NCBI GenBank assembly: GCA_015060865.1
Contig: SUXS01000002.1
Location: 101,882-165,881, forward strand
From: Bacteroidales bacterium
GTDB lineage: Bacteria; Bacteroidota; Bacteroidia; Bacteroidales; Bacteroidaceae
Direction: 5' to 3'
Length of the DNA stretch: 64,000 nucleotides
Shown piece after piece: positions 53,213 to 61,982 of this stretch. Position numbers and translations under genes: made by a program. Position 1 is the stretch's first letter. Every line of letters starts with the position of its first letter. The notes beneath the pieces were generated by a model. The model worked only from the letters and a program-made list of their open reading frames with translations. It was not told the origin of the DNA and did no database searches.

Positions 53213-54076
53213 ATGGGAACAAAAGAAGCAATAAAACTATTTGAAGAGAAGCGAGTGCGCACCGCATGGGACGACGAACAGGAGAAATGGTATTTCTCTA
53301 TCGTTGATGTGGTGGGTATACTGACAGATCAACCCGACTTAGACCACGCTCGCAACTATTGGAAAGTACTGAAGCACAGACTAAAGAAAGAGGGATTTGA
53401 GTCGGTTACAAATTGTAACCAACTGAAATTTCAAGCAAGCGACGGCAAGCGATACAAAACCGATGTTGCTGATACCGAGCAACTTTTCCGTATCATCCAG
53501 TCTGTTCCCTCACCCAAAGCCGAACCGTTTAAGCGGTGGATGGCTCAAGTGGCCGCCGAGCGCATAGACCAGATGCAAGACCCCGAACTGAGCATACACC
53601 AGGCAATGGCGGACTACAAGCGGTTGGGCTACTCGGACAACTGGATAAACCAACGCCTCAAGAGCATCGAGATACGCAAAGACCTTACTGACCAATGGCG
53701 AATGCACAATGTAGAAGAGGGCATCCAATATGCAACGCTCACCGACATCATCTATCAAGCATGGGCAGGCAAGACCGCCAAAGAATATAAGCAGTACAAG
53801 GGCTTGAAGAAGGAGAACCTGCGCGATAACATGACCAACGAAGAGTTGGTGCTCAATATGCTTGCCGAACTCTCTACTACGAGTATCACCAAAGCCAAAG
53901 ACCCGCAAAACCTGGAGGAAAACATGCAGTGCGCTACCGAAGGTGGTGAGGTAGCACGTGTAGCACGCGAACAATTGGAGTCGAAGACTGGTCGCAAGGT
54001 GGTGTCACCATTATCGGCAAAGAAATTCTTCGGAGCACAACAATCTCCCGAACTGCTTGAGAGCGATACTGAATAA
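53213..54076 (+). CDS. Bro-N / DinD-like (phage antirepressor-like) protein
   Basis: Start at MGTKEAIKLFEEKRVRTAWDDEQEKWYFSIVDVVGIL; C-term NMTNEELVLNMLAELSTTSITKAKDPQNLEENMQCATEGGEVARVAREQLESKTGRKVVS. Confidence 0.85.
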   Translation: MGTKEAIKLFEEKRVRTAWDDEQEKWYFSIVDVVGILTDQPDLDHARNYWKVLKHRLKKEGFESVTNCNQLKFQASDGKRYKTDVADTEQLFRIIQSVPSPKAEPFKRWMAQVAAERIDQMQDPELSIHQAMADYKRLGYSDNWINQRLKSIEIRKDLTDQWRMHNVEEGIQYATLTDIIYQAWAGKTAKEYKQYKGLKKENLRDNMTNEELVLNMLAELSTTSITKAKDPQNLEENMQCATEGGEVARVAREQLESKTGRKVVSPLSAKKFFGAQQSPELLESDTE

Positions 54077-54079
54077 ACA

Positions 54080-54151
54080 CAAACAACCAATACAATGAAA
54101 CCAACCAGACTATTCCTTGCCCTTGCCGTGGCGGTGCTGCTGGGGGCGTGC
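54080..54151 (+). repeat. Leader cassette copy F (signal-peptide half)
   Basis: AAACAACCAATACAATGAAACCAACCAGACTATTCCTTGCCCTTGCCGTGGCGGTGCTGCTGGGGGCGTGC. Confidence 0.9.
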
Positions 54152-55309
54152 AGTACGAAGCAAGCGCCTGAAGCCATTCTCAAGAAAGCGTTGGAGAATG
54201 TAGAACGTATCAAAGTTGCGGGGTATGAATTAGAAGAAAAGGTGAAGGCTCCTTACGAGAAGGATTGGAGCAGCATCCGCCGTAACAAGTATGTAGAACA
54301 GGACAATCCGCAAGATACGACTATCGGAGCGTCCGCTTTACATTACGATGAAGACGGCAATATACACAGCGTATATGACGGTACGAATCATGCCTATTTT
54401 CATCACGACGAGAAGCGAATAGTTGTCAAAGATTTCTTGGATGCGAGGAGCTTGTCACTGCCGTTCCGCACATACCAGCCTCCCTTCTTCAACTATGCAA
54501 AAAGTCTGATACGATACATGCTCACAACGAATGACAGCATCAGTCTTGATGTAGAGGAGACCAAGGAGGATTACATCTATAAATTGGCTATTTACGAAGA
54601 CAGACAAGTGGAGTTCTTTGGGCGTGATTACAAGATGCCCGAGGATCCTAATATTTTCAGCGAAGAGGATGCCTACTCCTACTACACGCTGTGGATTCGC
54701 AAGGCCGACACTATGCCCTACAGATATCTGAGGGAGATGAGCCATAATGTCTCTGATGTCACTTGCCATCAAGCAGAATGGGACGAAGAAGCGGTCGACT
54801 CTCCCATTGCTGCAATGGACTTCATTCTCCTCCACAAGAACTACAAAGTACACTATGTAGGCAAGAGAGATACCGATAAGGAGGCCGAGCAAAATGAACC
54901 GCTCATAGGCAAGGCCGCTCCCGAGTGGACATTGAAAGACATGAACGGTAAGGATGTGTCGCTGAGCAGTCTGAGGGGCAAACCTACAATTATCAACCTC
55001 ACAGGTCTCGGTTGTGGTCCTTGCGCCCAAGCCTATCCCGAATTGGTGGAACTCAGCAAACGCTTCAATGTCGTATCAATCGAATCGTGGGGAAAGAGTG
55101 CGCAAAGCCTACGCGACTATGCCGCCCACCACAAGATAACATACCCGATGCTGCTTGGCGAAGACAGCGTACTGAATGATTATGTCGGCACCTATCGAGG
55201 TGTACCAGTATTCTTCTATCTTGACGAAAACCATATCGTACGCAAGGTGGATAGGGGCTATGGTGAGGGTATGATAAGTCGAAGTGCCGAAAGGTTGGGA
55301 TGGGAGTAA
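54095..55309 (+). CDS. TlpA-like thioredoxin-domain lipoprotein (GCGPC), RseB/LolA-like N-terminus
   Basis: 404 aa; lipobox LLGACS; APEWTLKDMNGKDVSLSSLRGKPTIINLTGLGCGPCAQAYPEL. Confidence 0.88.
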   Translation: MKPTRLFLALAVAVLLGACSTKQAPEAILKKALENVERIKVAGYELEEKVKAPYEKDWSSIRRNKYVEQDNPQDTTIGASALHYDEDGNIHSVYDGTNHAYFHHDEKRIVVKDFLDARSLSLPFRTYQPPFFNYAKSLIRYMLTTNDSISLDVEETKEDYIYKLAIYEDRQVEFFGRDYKMPEDPNIFSEEDAYSYYTLWIRKADTMPYRYLREMSHNVSDVTCHQAEWDEEAVDSPIAAMDFILLHKNYKVHYVGKRDTDKEAEQNEPLIGKAAPEWTLKDMNGKDVSLSSLRGKPTIINLTGLGCGPCAQAYPELVELSKRFNVVSIESWGKSAQSLRDYAAHHKITYPMLLGEDSVLNDYVGTYRGVPVFFYLDENHIVRKVDRGYGEGMISRSAERLGWE

Positions 55310-55327
55310 AACAATAATCCCTTAAAA

Positions 55328-55421
55328 TTGCCTTTAGCCCCTGCGGGCGGCGAACTTCGTTTCGTGTTCCTTTTTTCAACATAAATTCCCGTAAATTGCC
55401 CACGAATTGCCCATAAATTAT
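55328..55421 (+). repeat. Leader cassette copy G (GC-rich block + UTR half)
   Basis: TTGCCTTTAGCCCCTGCGGGCGGCGAACTTCGTTTCGTG...CATAAATTCCCGTAAATTGCCCACGAATTGCCCATAAAT. Confidence 0.85.
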
Positions 55422-55575
55422 TCTTGTTATGGTGTATGCTTCGTTTAATTTACGATAAATTGCCTGAAGAGGAATAGATATTTTCGACTGCTTGTAGCTT
55501 TCTGGTGCCTTAAGTTTTCGTAGGCTTTTTTTGCCTTTTCCTCCAACAGAGCGTGATTGTTCGAGGATTTATCAT

Positions 55576-55583
55576 TACATTTG
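55576..55583 (+). promoter_or_regulatory. TACATTTG -7 element of RhuM gene
   Basis: Exact TAnnTTTG 14 nt before ATG 55597. Confidence 0.5.
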
Positions 55584-55596
55584 CATACGTTCTTAT

Positions 55597-56595
55597 ATGA
55601 CAGACAGGATGGCCGAGAATAAAGTAATCATATACACCGCCAATGATGGCACGACAAAGATCGATGTAAAGCTGGAGGAGGAGACCCTGTGGCTTACGCA
55701 GACTCAGATGTGCGAGCTGTACCAGACGAGCAAATCGAATGTAAGTGAGCACATTAAGCACATCTTCGAGGAGGGAGAACTTGATAAGGATTCAGTTGTT
55801 CGGAATTTCCGAACAACTGCCGCAGATGGTAAAGAGTATATGGTATCGCACTACAATCTGGACATGATTATCGCTCTCGGATATCGTGTACGTTCGCTCA
55901 TTGCCACTAGATTTCGTCAATGGGCGACTGAACGGCTGAAGGAGTACATCGTGAAAGGATTCACCCTCGATGACGAACGACTGAAGAAGCTGGGTGGTGG
56001 CAGCTATTGGAAAGAACTGCTGGAGCGCATCAGGGATATCCGTGCTACGGAAAAGGTACTCTACCGCCAAATACTGGAGATATATGCTACAAGCATCGAC
56101 TATGACCCACGGGCACAGGTGTCGCAGGAGTTCTTCAAGAAGGTGCAAAACAAGATACACTATGCCATTCACGGACATACGGCTGCAGAACTGATTGTGG
56201 AACGTGCCGATGCTGAGAAGGACTTTATGGGACTGCTGACCTTTAAGGGCAACCATCCTACGCTGATTGAGGCAAAGACAGCAAAGAACTACCTTGACGA
56301 CAAGGAACTTCGTGCAATGGGGCAGCTCGTGTCGGGATACTTGGACTTTGCAGAGCGCCAAGCCGAACGTGAGCAAGCGATGACGATGAATGATTGGGCG
56401 GCCTATCTGGACAGGATTCTGACAATGACCGGTGAGCGACTGCTGCAAGACAATGGTAGCGTATCACACGAAGAGGCTATGGAGCACGCTACCACGGAAT
56501 ACCGAAAATACAAGCAACGCACCATCAGCGATGTGGAGCGTGACTACCTGTTCTCCATTAAAACGTTAGAGGATCTGAGTAAAAAGAGGAATTGA
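55597..56595 (+). CDS. RhuM family protein
   Basis: IIYTANDGTTKIDVKLEEETLWLTQTQMCELYQTSKSNVSEHIKHIFEEGEL...VVRNFRTTAADGKEY. Confidence 0.92.
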   Translation: MTDRMAENKVIIYTANDGTTKIDVKLEEETLWLTQTQMCELYQTSKSNVSEHIKHIFEEGELDKDSVVRNFRTTAADGKEYMVSHYNLDMIIALGYRVRSLIATRFRQWATERLKEYIVKGFTLDDERLKKLGGGSYWKELLERIRDIRATEKVLYRQILEIYATSIDYDPRAQVSQEFFKKVQNKIHYAIHGHTAAELIVERADAEKDFMGLLTFKGNHPTLIEAKTAKNYLDDKELRAMGQLVSGYLDFAERQAEREQAMTMNDWAAYLDRILTMTGERLLQDNGSVSHEEAMEHATTEYRKYKQRTISDVERDYLFSIKTLEDLSKKRN

Positions 56596-56636
56596 TTCGT
56601 GATAGATTATCCATAAATAGGATTATTGTATCCCCT

Positions 56637-56682
56637 ACTGCCACCCTATGCAATTACATTTTTGCCGGGTGGCAGTTTTTTG
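56637..56682 (+). terminator. Rho-independent terminator after rhuM-like gene
   Basis: ACTGCCACCC...GGGTGGCAGTTTTTTG. Confidence 0.85.
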
Positions 56683-56694
56683 TTGCATCCGATT

Positions 56695-56881
56695 TAGAAT
56701 CTGTTTGGATTTTATTTCGAGTTTAGTTGAGAGTCGTTTTTGAGGAGATTTGCATTGTTTGGTCGCGGCGAATAGTGGTCTATTTGCAAGATCAAAGAAT
56801 GTAAAAATGCCAAAAAGGGACTCAAATAAACGGAAAAGTATGACATAAAAACAATAAACGGTAAAATCCAAACAGATTCTA
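56695..56881. mobile_element. MITE-like 187-bp element with 20-bp perfect inverted repeats
   Basis: TAGAATCTGTTTGGATTTTA (56695-56714) / TAAAATCCAAACAGATTCTA (56862-56881). Confidence 0.75.
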
Positions 56882-57020
56882 TAGTTGTATAGTGCCTTCG
56901 GTGATGATTTACAGAGCATTTGCCTCTATTCTATGGTCAGGGAAAACGCATTATAGAATATCGCTAATATTCCTACACGAATGATTGAATTTTATAGTCC
57001 ATTTTCTCGCAAATATTTGA

Positions 57021-57245
57021 TTCTCACGCCGCGGCTACGGCGACAGTTCAATGAACACCGACGACCTCGTATGGAACGCCTCGCTCACTCAACCTCTATT
57101 CAAAAGCCGTGTGCTGCTCCAACTCTCCAACGTGTACAGCAGCTACAACGCCCAAGGCCGCACCGAGGTGTGGACCAACAGCATACCTCGCTACGTGATG
57201 CTGCACCTGACCTACAAACTGAACGTGATGCCGAAGAAACGATAA
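57021..57245 (+). pseudogene. C-terminal fragment of a TonB-dependent-receptor-like beta-barrel
   Basis: ...RGYGDSSMNTDDLVWNASLTQPLFKSRVLLQLSNVYSSYNAQGRTEVWTNSIPRYVMLHLTYKLNVMPKKR*; no upstream gene body. Confidence 0.65.
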
Positions 57246-57447
57246 GGGACGTTTGGGGTATCTATGCCTCACTACTCTTTCCCGGCACTCACCTCGAAGG
57301 TGCTGGCAGGTAGTCCGTCGCTGTTCACGAGGTTGGCAGGATGTCAAGCTCATCTTTGCTCCCAATCGCAATCTTGGTGGACATATCAATTGTATTACAG
57401 CCATCATCATAAGACATAAGGACATTGTAAAAGCATACAGAACGATA

Positions 57448-58341
57448 TCAGAAATTCATCCCATAAACCTTGCTGCGTAGCCATAGTCCGAATTCCTCAA
57501 CAGTATGCACAGCTAGATAGGATTGTTGTTCCTCTACCGTAATGACACGACCAACACCCAAACGTAAAGGAGCATGCGATTTGTTGAACAACTCTGCAGG
57601 AAGGCGAAGCAAACGCACCCGCCAATCTATCATCCCCAAAGCATAATAGAAGGATGAATTCCTATCGAAAAAACGTATAGGCAACACAGGCACATGCGCC
57701 TTGGCTATAAGACGAACGATAGCTGGCTGCCACTCACGATCACGGATACTACAACTGCGCAAACTAAAGTCGCTCACTGCCCCTGAAGGGAAAAGTCCCA
57801 AAGCACCTCCGGAACGTAGCTGACCCAAGGCACGACGAATGCCAATGATACTGTCAGATGTAGGGGTGGTACGCGAAGTGCCAGTAGGCGTAACGGATAT
57901 GAACGAAGGTGAAAGAGCCTCGACACGACTAAGAATCTTATTCACCATCAACTTATAATCAGGGCATTGATTACCGAAAAGGTCTGCAAGGATAACCCCA
58001 TCAATCCCTCCATAGGGATGATTGCTAATGGTAATAAAAGGAGGTACAACGCCAGAAGAGCAAGCAAGTCCACACCGTATAAGCCAACCTTCCTCTAACT
58101 CAGCATCCGAAAAAGAAAATCCTCCCTCACGGAAAGCAGACTGTACTCTGTAATGAACCCCTAAATCCATCAGCACATTGCGTGCAAAAGGCGGACCAGA
58201 GAGACAGGAATTGCGGTCGTATAGGGCGTTCATCTTGTCAACAGAAAGCAAGCACATCAAAGATCGGGCTAATGCATGACCAGCCTTGCCGCGAAAGAGG
58301 GGCGTGAGATTATCTAGTTCGTGCAACGTCAATAATGGCAT
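57448..58341 (-). CDS. PlsC-like lysophospholipid/glycerol acyltransferase
   Basis: 297 aa; ITISNHPYGGIDGVILADLFG; GALGLFPSGAVSDFS; IGIRRALGQLRSGG. Confidence 0.8.
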   Translation of the reverse strand: MPLLTLHELDNLTPLFRGKAGHALARSLMCLLSVDKMNALYDRNSCLSGPPFARNVLMDLGVHYRVQSAFREGGFSFSDAELEEGWLIRCGLACSSGVVPPFITISNHPYGGIDGVILADLFGNQCPDYKLMVNKILSRVEALSPSFISVTPTGTSRTTPTSDSIIGIRRALGQLRSGGALGLFPSGAVSDFSLRSCSIRDREWQPAIVRLIAKAHVPVLPIRFFDRNSSFYYALGMIDWRVRLLRLPAELFNKSHAPLRLGVGRVITVEEQQSYLAVHTVEEFGLWLRSKVYGMNF

Positions 58342-58355
58342 CTTCTATCCTCCTA

Positions 58356-58790
58356 TCAGTATTTATATTTTCTAAAAATCACCCACTCTCCCATGACAAA
58401 GTTGACTATACCGGAGATGCAAAGAGCCACCAAATTACATACAACCACATTCCACCCAAACAAACGCTCAAAAAGAAGCAGAAAAGCCATTTTGAGAAGG
58501 AAAGCACCCGTGGCTGAAAGATTATAGAGGAAGTATTTTCGAACAAAGAAGGTTCGAGGATAACGTTTTGCCCTATCTCTCCAGATAAAATACCACGAAC
58601 AAAGATAGTTGACAAGCACAGCACACTCAAAGGAAACAAGTGGAGAGACCAGATATTCACCCACATAGCCATATCCACGAAAAACGAAGCATGAGCAAGC
58701 CCATAGGACAAGCGTGTCTACCATTGTGCCCAATGAATTGGAGAGCACGAACCGAGAAACCTTGGAGATGTTTTGGCGAATACCCATCAA
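58356..58790 (-). CDS. GtrA family membrane protein
   Basis: 144 aa; FVLSNSLGTMVDTLVLWACSCFVF...YLVSPLVSFECAVLVNYLCSWYFIWRDR. Confidence 0.85.
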   Translation of the reverse strand: MMGIRQNISKVSRFVLSNSLGTMVDTLVLWACSCFVFRGYGYVGEYLVSPLVSFECAVLVNYLCSWYFIWRDRAKRYPRTFFVRKYFLYNLSATGAFLLKMAFLLLFERLFGWNVVVCNLVALCISGIVNFVMGEWVIFRKYKY

Positions 58791-58803
58791 AAGTTACTGA
58801 AGA

Positions 58804-59502
58804 TTAGAAAGGTTTTATCGGGTCAAGTTCAGCATAACTCCTGGCATCTTCCCTGAAATTATTCAGATAAATCAGCACCAGGACCACCAAAATAACAATA
58901 CCGACAAAATCCAATGCACTGAAAATGATAGGGACATTGGCAACCGAGAATTCTACGGCCCACCCACGCAATGATGGCATGCAAACGAACAGCGTATTGA
59001 CCGCTATCATTATAAGACGAAACTCCGTAGGTCCCATACGAGCATAAGTGAGCTTGAACTCTCCCTTGAGGTGCGCATTGATATATACGGATATAGAAAG
59101 CAGCAAGTACACGGCCAACACAGCCATGGCAATATAGAGATTGAGCAGATTACTCAGCCCTGCCCCAGTACACATGATGGCCATGGTCACTCCATCTACA
59201 TTATGATCAAGATAGAATCCATATATGGGACGCTGCGTCTTGCGCACACGTGCCAAGGTACCATCAAGCGAGTCTCCATACCAATTGATAATAAAACCCA
59301 CTGACGCCAACCATAACCAAGCAGCATGATAGTTTGAAAGAAAATACCCCAATGCCACCACAAGCGATCCTATAACCCCAATGCCTGTAAGTATATCAGA
59401 GGTCATCCAATGGGGTTGCCGCTCAGCAAGCCAAACGAGGACTTTCTTTTCAGTTGCATTGAGAAAGGATGTTTGAATCCGTTTAGACTGTTCTTGTTTC
59501 AT
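58804..59502 (-). CDS. CDP-alcohol phosphatidyltransferase family protein
   Basis: 232 aa; DSLDGTLARVRKTQRPIYGFYLDHNVDGVT (DGxxAR...GxxxDxxxD). Confidence 0.92.
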   Translation of the reverse strand: MKQEQSKRIQTSFLNATEKKVLVWLAERQPHWMTSDILTGIGVIGSLVVALGYFLSNYHAAWLWLASVGFIINWYGDSLDGTLARVRKTQRPIYGFYLDHNVDGVTMAIMCTGAGLSNLLNLYIAMAVLAVYLLLSISVYINAHLKGEFKLTYARMGPTEFRLIMIAVNTLFVCMPSLRGWAVEFSVANVPIIFSALDFVGIVILVVLVLIYLNNFREDARSYAELDPIKPF

Positions 59503-59700
59503 AATAAAGGTGTTTTTACGGTTATTGTTATCAAAGCAAAAGTAGCGTGATTCGCCCGATATACAATAATAAAAAATGGAACAAAAATGTTCAAAAAGCC
59601 TTATTAAGAAACATTAGCCTACACAAAGGATTGTTAAAAGAGCAAGAATGAAGCTGAGGAAAGGACACAAAAAAAAGAAAGAAGACCAATCTTCTTTCTT

Positions 59701-59720
59701 TGCGGTGCGTACGGGACTCG
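59701..59720 (-). pseudogene. 20-nt tRNA-Asp 3'-end fragment
   Basis: TGCGGTGCGTACGGGACTCG identical to the tRNA-Asp 3' ends at 59833 and 59943, then sequence diverges. Confidence 0.8.
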
Positions 59721-59833
59721 TAATCGGCTTTGCCGCTTTCATAGCGAAGCGGAGAAAGAACCCTGACCCCACGGGGGAGCGGGTGAGAGACCCGGCGTAA
59801 AACAAAAAAAGAAGCCTACTGGCTTCTCTTTTG

Positions 59834-59907
59834 CGGTGCGTACGGGACTCGAACCCGTGACCCCCTGCGTGACAGGCAGATATTCTAACCAACTGAACTA
59901 ACGCACC
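59834..59907 (-). tRNA. tRNA-Asp (GTC)
   Basis: GGTGCGTTAGTTCAGTTGGTTAGAATATCTGCCTGTCACGCAGGGGGTCACGGGTTCGAGTCCCGTACGCACCG; anticodon loop CTGTCAC. Confidence 0.97.
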
Positions 59908-59943
59908 AAATGATATGCTTTACTAAAAATGAACTCTTTTATG

Positions 59944-60017
59944 CGGTGCGTACGGGACTCGAACCCGTGACCCCCTGCGTGACAGGCAGATATTCTAACC
60001 AACTGAACTAACGCACC
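59944..60017 (-). tRNA. tRNA-Asp (GTC), second copy
   Basis: Identical 74-nt cloverleaf to 59834..59907. Confidence 0.97.
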
Positions 60018-60156
60018 AATAAAATCATTTTCAAGGCAACCTCTCTCGATTGCGGATGCAAAGATAGATACTTTTTTCTGCATACACAAGCATTTTATAC
60101 TTTTTTTTGCACCACGATGACAGGAATATAACGAAAGCGGCTACAGAAAGCTACAC

Positions 60157-60687
60157 CTACGGCAGCAAACATTGGTACAGGCGCACATCATGATAGCAGT
60201 TGTGATAAAACACCCAATCAGACAGATCTGCCACAGAATTAAAGGCACAAGATGCAAAAAGGCGATTAGCGACATCGTTATCAACAAACACATAGGCATA
60301 GAGCTGATGGAGTCCCAACATGCCAGACGCATAGTCGCGTACCAAAGAGAGAGCCTCGCGGGCATATCCTCTGTTGCGAGCCGAATGATCAACGACAACA
60401 CCCACTTCACACTTACGATCAGACGGGTTGAAATCAAATAGATCAACAGCCCCCACGACCTTATCCTCCAATCGATCCACAATCATCAGCCGAAGCTGCT
60501 TATCGACATATAGGTCATGTGTATTAGTTTCAATATATTGCTGCAAAAGATAGCGGGAATAAGGGACCTTACAAGCCGAGACCGACCATAAGCGTGTGTC
60601 ATTCTCTATATGATACATAAAATCAAGATCAGACAACTCTGGGGCACGTAGCTGAACCCTTTCGGAACAAAGAAAAACCTGTGACAT
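60157..60687 (-). CDS. GNAT family N-acetyltransferase
   Basis: Likely start MSQVFLCSERVQLRAPELSDLDFMYHIEND; EVGVVVDHSARNRGYAREALSLVRDYA. Confidence 0.88.
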   Translation of the reverse strand: MSQVFLCSERVQLRAPELSDLDFMYHIENDTRLWSVSACKVPYSRYLLQQYIETNTHDLYVDKQLRLMIVDRLEDKVVGAVDLFDFNPSDRKCEVGVVVDHSARNRGYAREALSLVRDYASGMLGLHQLYAYVFVDNDVANRLFASCAFNSVADLSDWVFYHNCYHDVRLYQCLLP

Positions 60688-60694
60688 ATGAAAT

Positions 60695-61903
60695 CTATTT
60701 ATCAGCTGAGGGGATATCCTGACGCACATACACCTCTCTCTCGGTAATGAGAACACCCGTACGCACAGAATAGGTAGCAATACGAGGACGACTGCCACTC
60801 GAAGATTCCAATAGCGATAGCATATGGCCATACCCATAAACATCAGGATCGTAAATCACTATACCATATAGCGAAAGGTCAATACCCTCTGACATATGTC
60901 CTAGCGGCAAATGCTCCTCGGAACCTTCCACAAAACAGTATTCCCCTTTGTTGGGTTGCCGGGATAGTAGTGTAGCCACTTCTTCAAGCATACGAGGAGA
61001 CCCTATCACCAAAGCATTGTCGCTCAACACCTCATCAACAGCTTTCTTCTTATGACGAAACTGATTTCCCACATATGCCAACAATGAGTGCCCCCATATA
61101 GCCAAACTTATTGGAAGACTGACCAAAATGGAATAATGAGAGTAATGTTTGTTAAAGAAGAGTTGCATCGCCTGATAGAAGGTATAGACATAACGATAAG
61201 AACTCTTCTCCGTGCTCTCACCCTTATAATGCAACAGACGAGTAGGAATAAAATAGTTCCTATATCCGCATTTCAAGATACGGTACGAGAGATCAATATC
61301 CTCTCCATACATAAAGAAATCCTCATCAAGCAGTCCAGCTTTATCCAAAGCCTCGCGACGCAATAGCATACAAGCCCCCGACACGACTTCGATCTCGTTC
61401 ACTTCATGCTCGTTCAGATAACGCATATAATAACGGCCAAAGATACGCGAATAAGGGAAGAGACTTGTCAGACCCGTCATCTTGCAAAATGCCACAAAAG
61501 GAGTGGGAAGTCCGCGACGCGATTCTGGAGCAAAAGTCCCGTCAGTACGCAACATATACGCACCTACTGCCCCAGCCTCGGGATGGGACTCCATAAATGA
61601 CAGAAAATCAGAAAAGGTGTGTTCCGTCACTATCGTATCAGGATTGAGTAGCAGGACATACTTTCCTGAGGACAAGCGAATAGCTTGATTGTTTGCTTTG
61701 GCAAAACCTACGTTCTCCTTATTCTCAATAAAGCACACACCAGGGAAACGCTCCCTCAAATAGGCAACCGAGCCATCTGTCGAGAGATTATCAACCACGA
61801 AAATCTCGACCTGCAAGCCTGAAGCGGAACGTAACACCGACTCCAAGCATTGTTCAAGATAATACTTGACATTGTAATTAACTATGACAACAGAAAGCTG
61901 CAC
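60695..61903 (-). CDS. Glycosyltransferase family 2
   Basis: 402 aa; MQLSVVIVNYNVKYYLEQCLESVL...VDNLSTDGSVAYL...LLNPDTIV...DEDFFMYGEDIDLSYRI. Confidence 0.93.
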   Translation of the reverse strand: MQLSVVIVNYNVKYYLEQCLESVLRSASGLQVEIFVVDNLSTDGSVAYLRERFPGVCFIENKENVGFAKANNQAIRLSSGKYVLLLNPDTIVTEHTFSDFLSFMESHPEAGAVGAYMLRTDGTFAPESRRGLPTPFVAFCKMTGLTSLFPYSRIFGRYYMRYLNEHEVNEIEVVSGACMLLRREALDKAGLLDEDFFMYGEDIDLSYRILKCGYRNYFIPTRLLHYKGESTEKSSYRYVYTFYQAMQLFFNKHYSHYSILVSLPISLAIWGHSLLAYVGNQFRHKKKAVDEVLSDNALVIGSPRMLEEVATLLSRQPNKGEYCFVEGSEEHLPLGHMSEGIDLSLYGIVIYDPDVYGYGHMLSLLESSSGSRPRIATYSVRTGVLITEREVYVRQDIPSADK

Positions 61904-61982
61904 CTTATCTTAATATATAATGCAATAACAATAGATTCTTCCAATGACTATAGAAAAAGAACGCCACTCCACGGACATATGA

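Noticed and set aside
57253-57480. 75-aa + ORF
   Set aside because: No start context or homology visible; overlaps remnant DNA and the end of the acyltransferase gene
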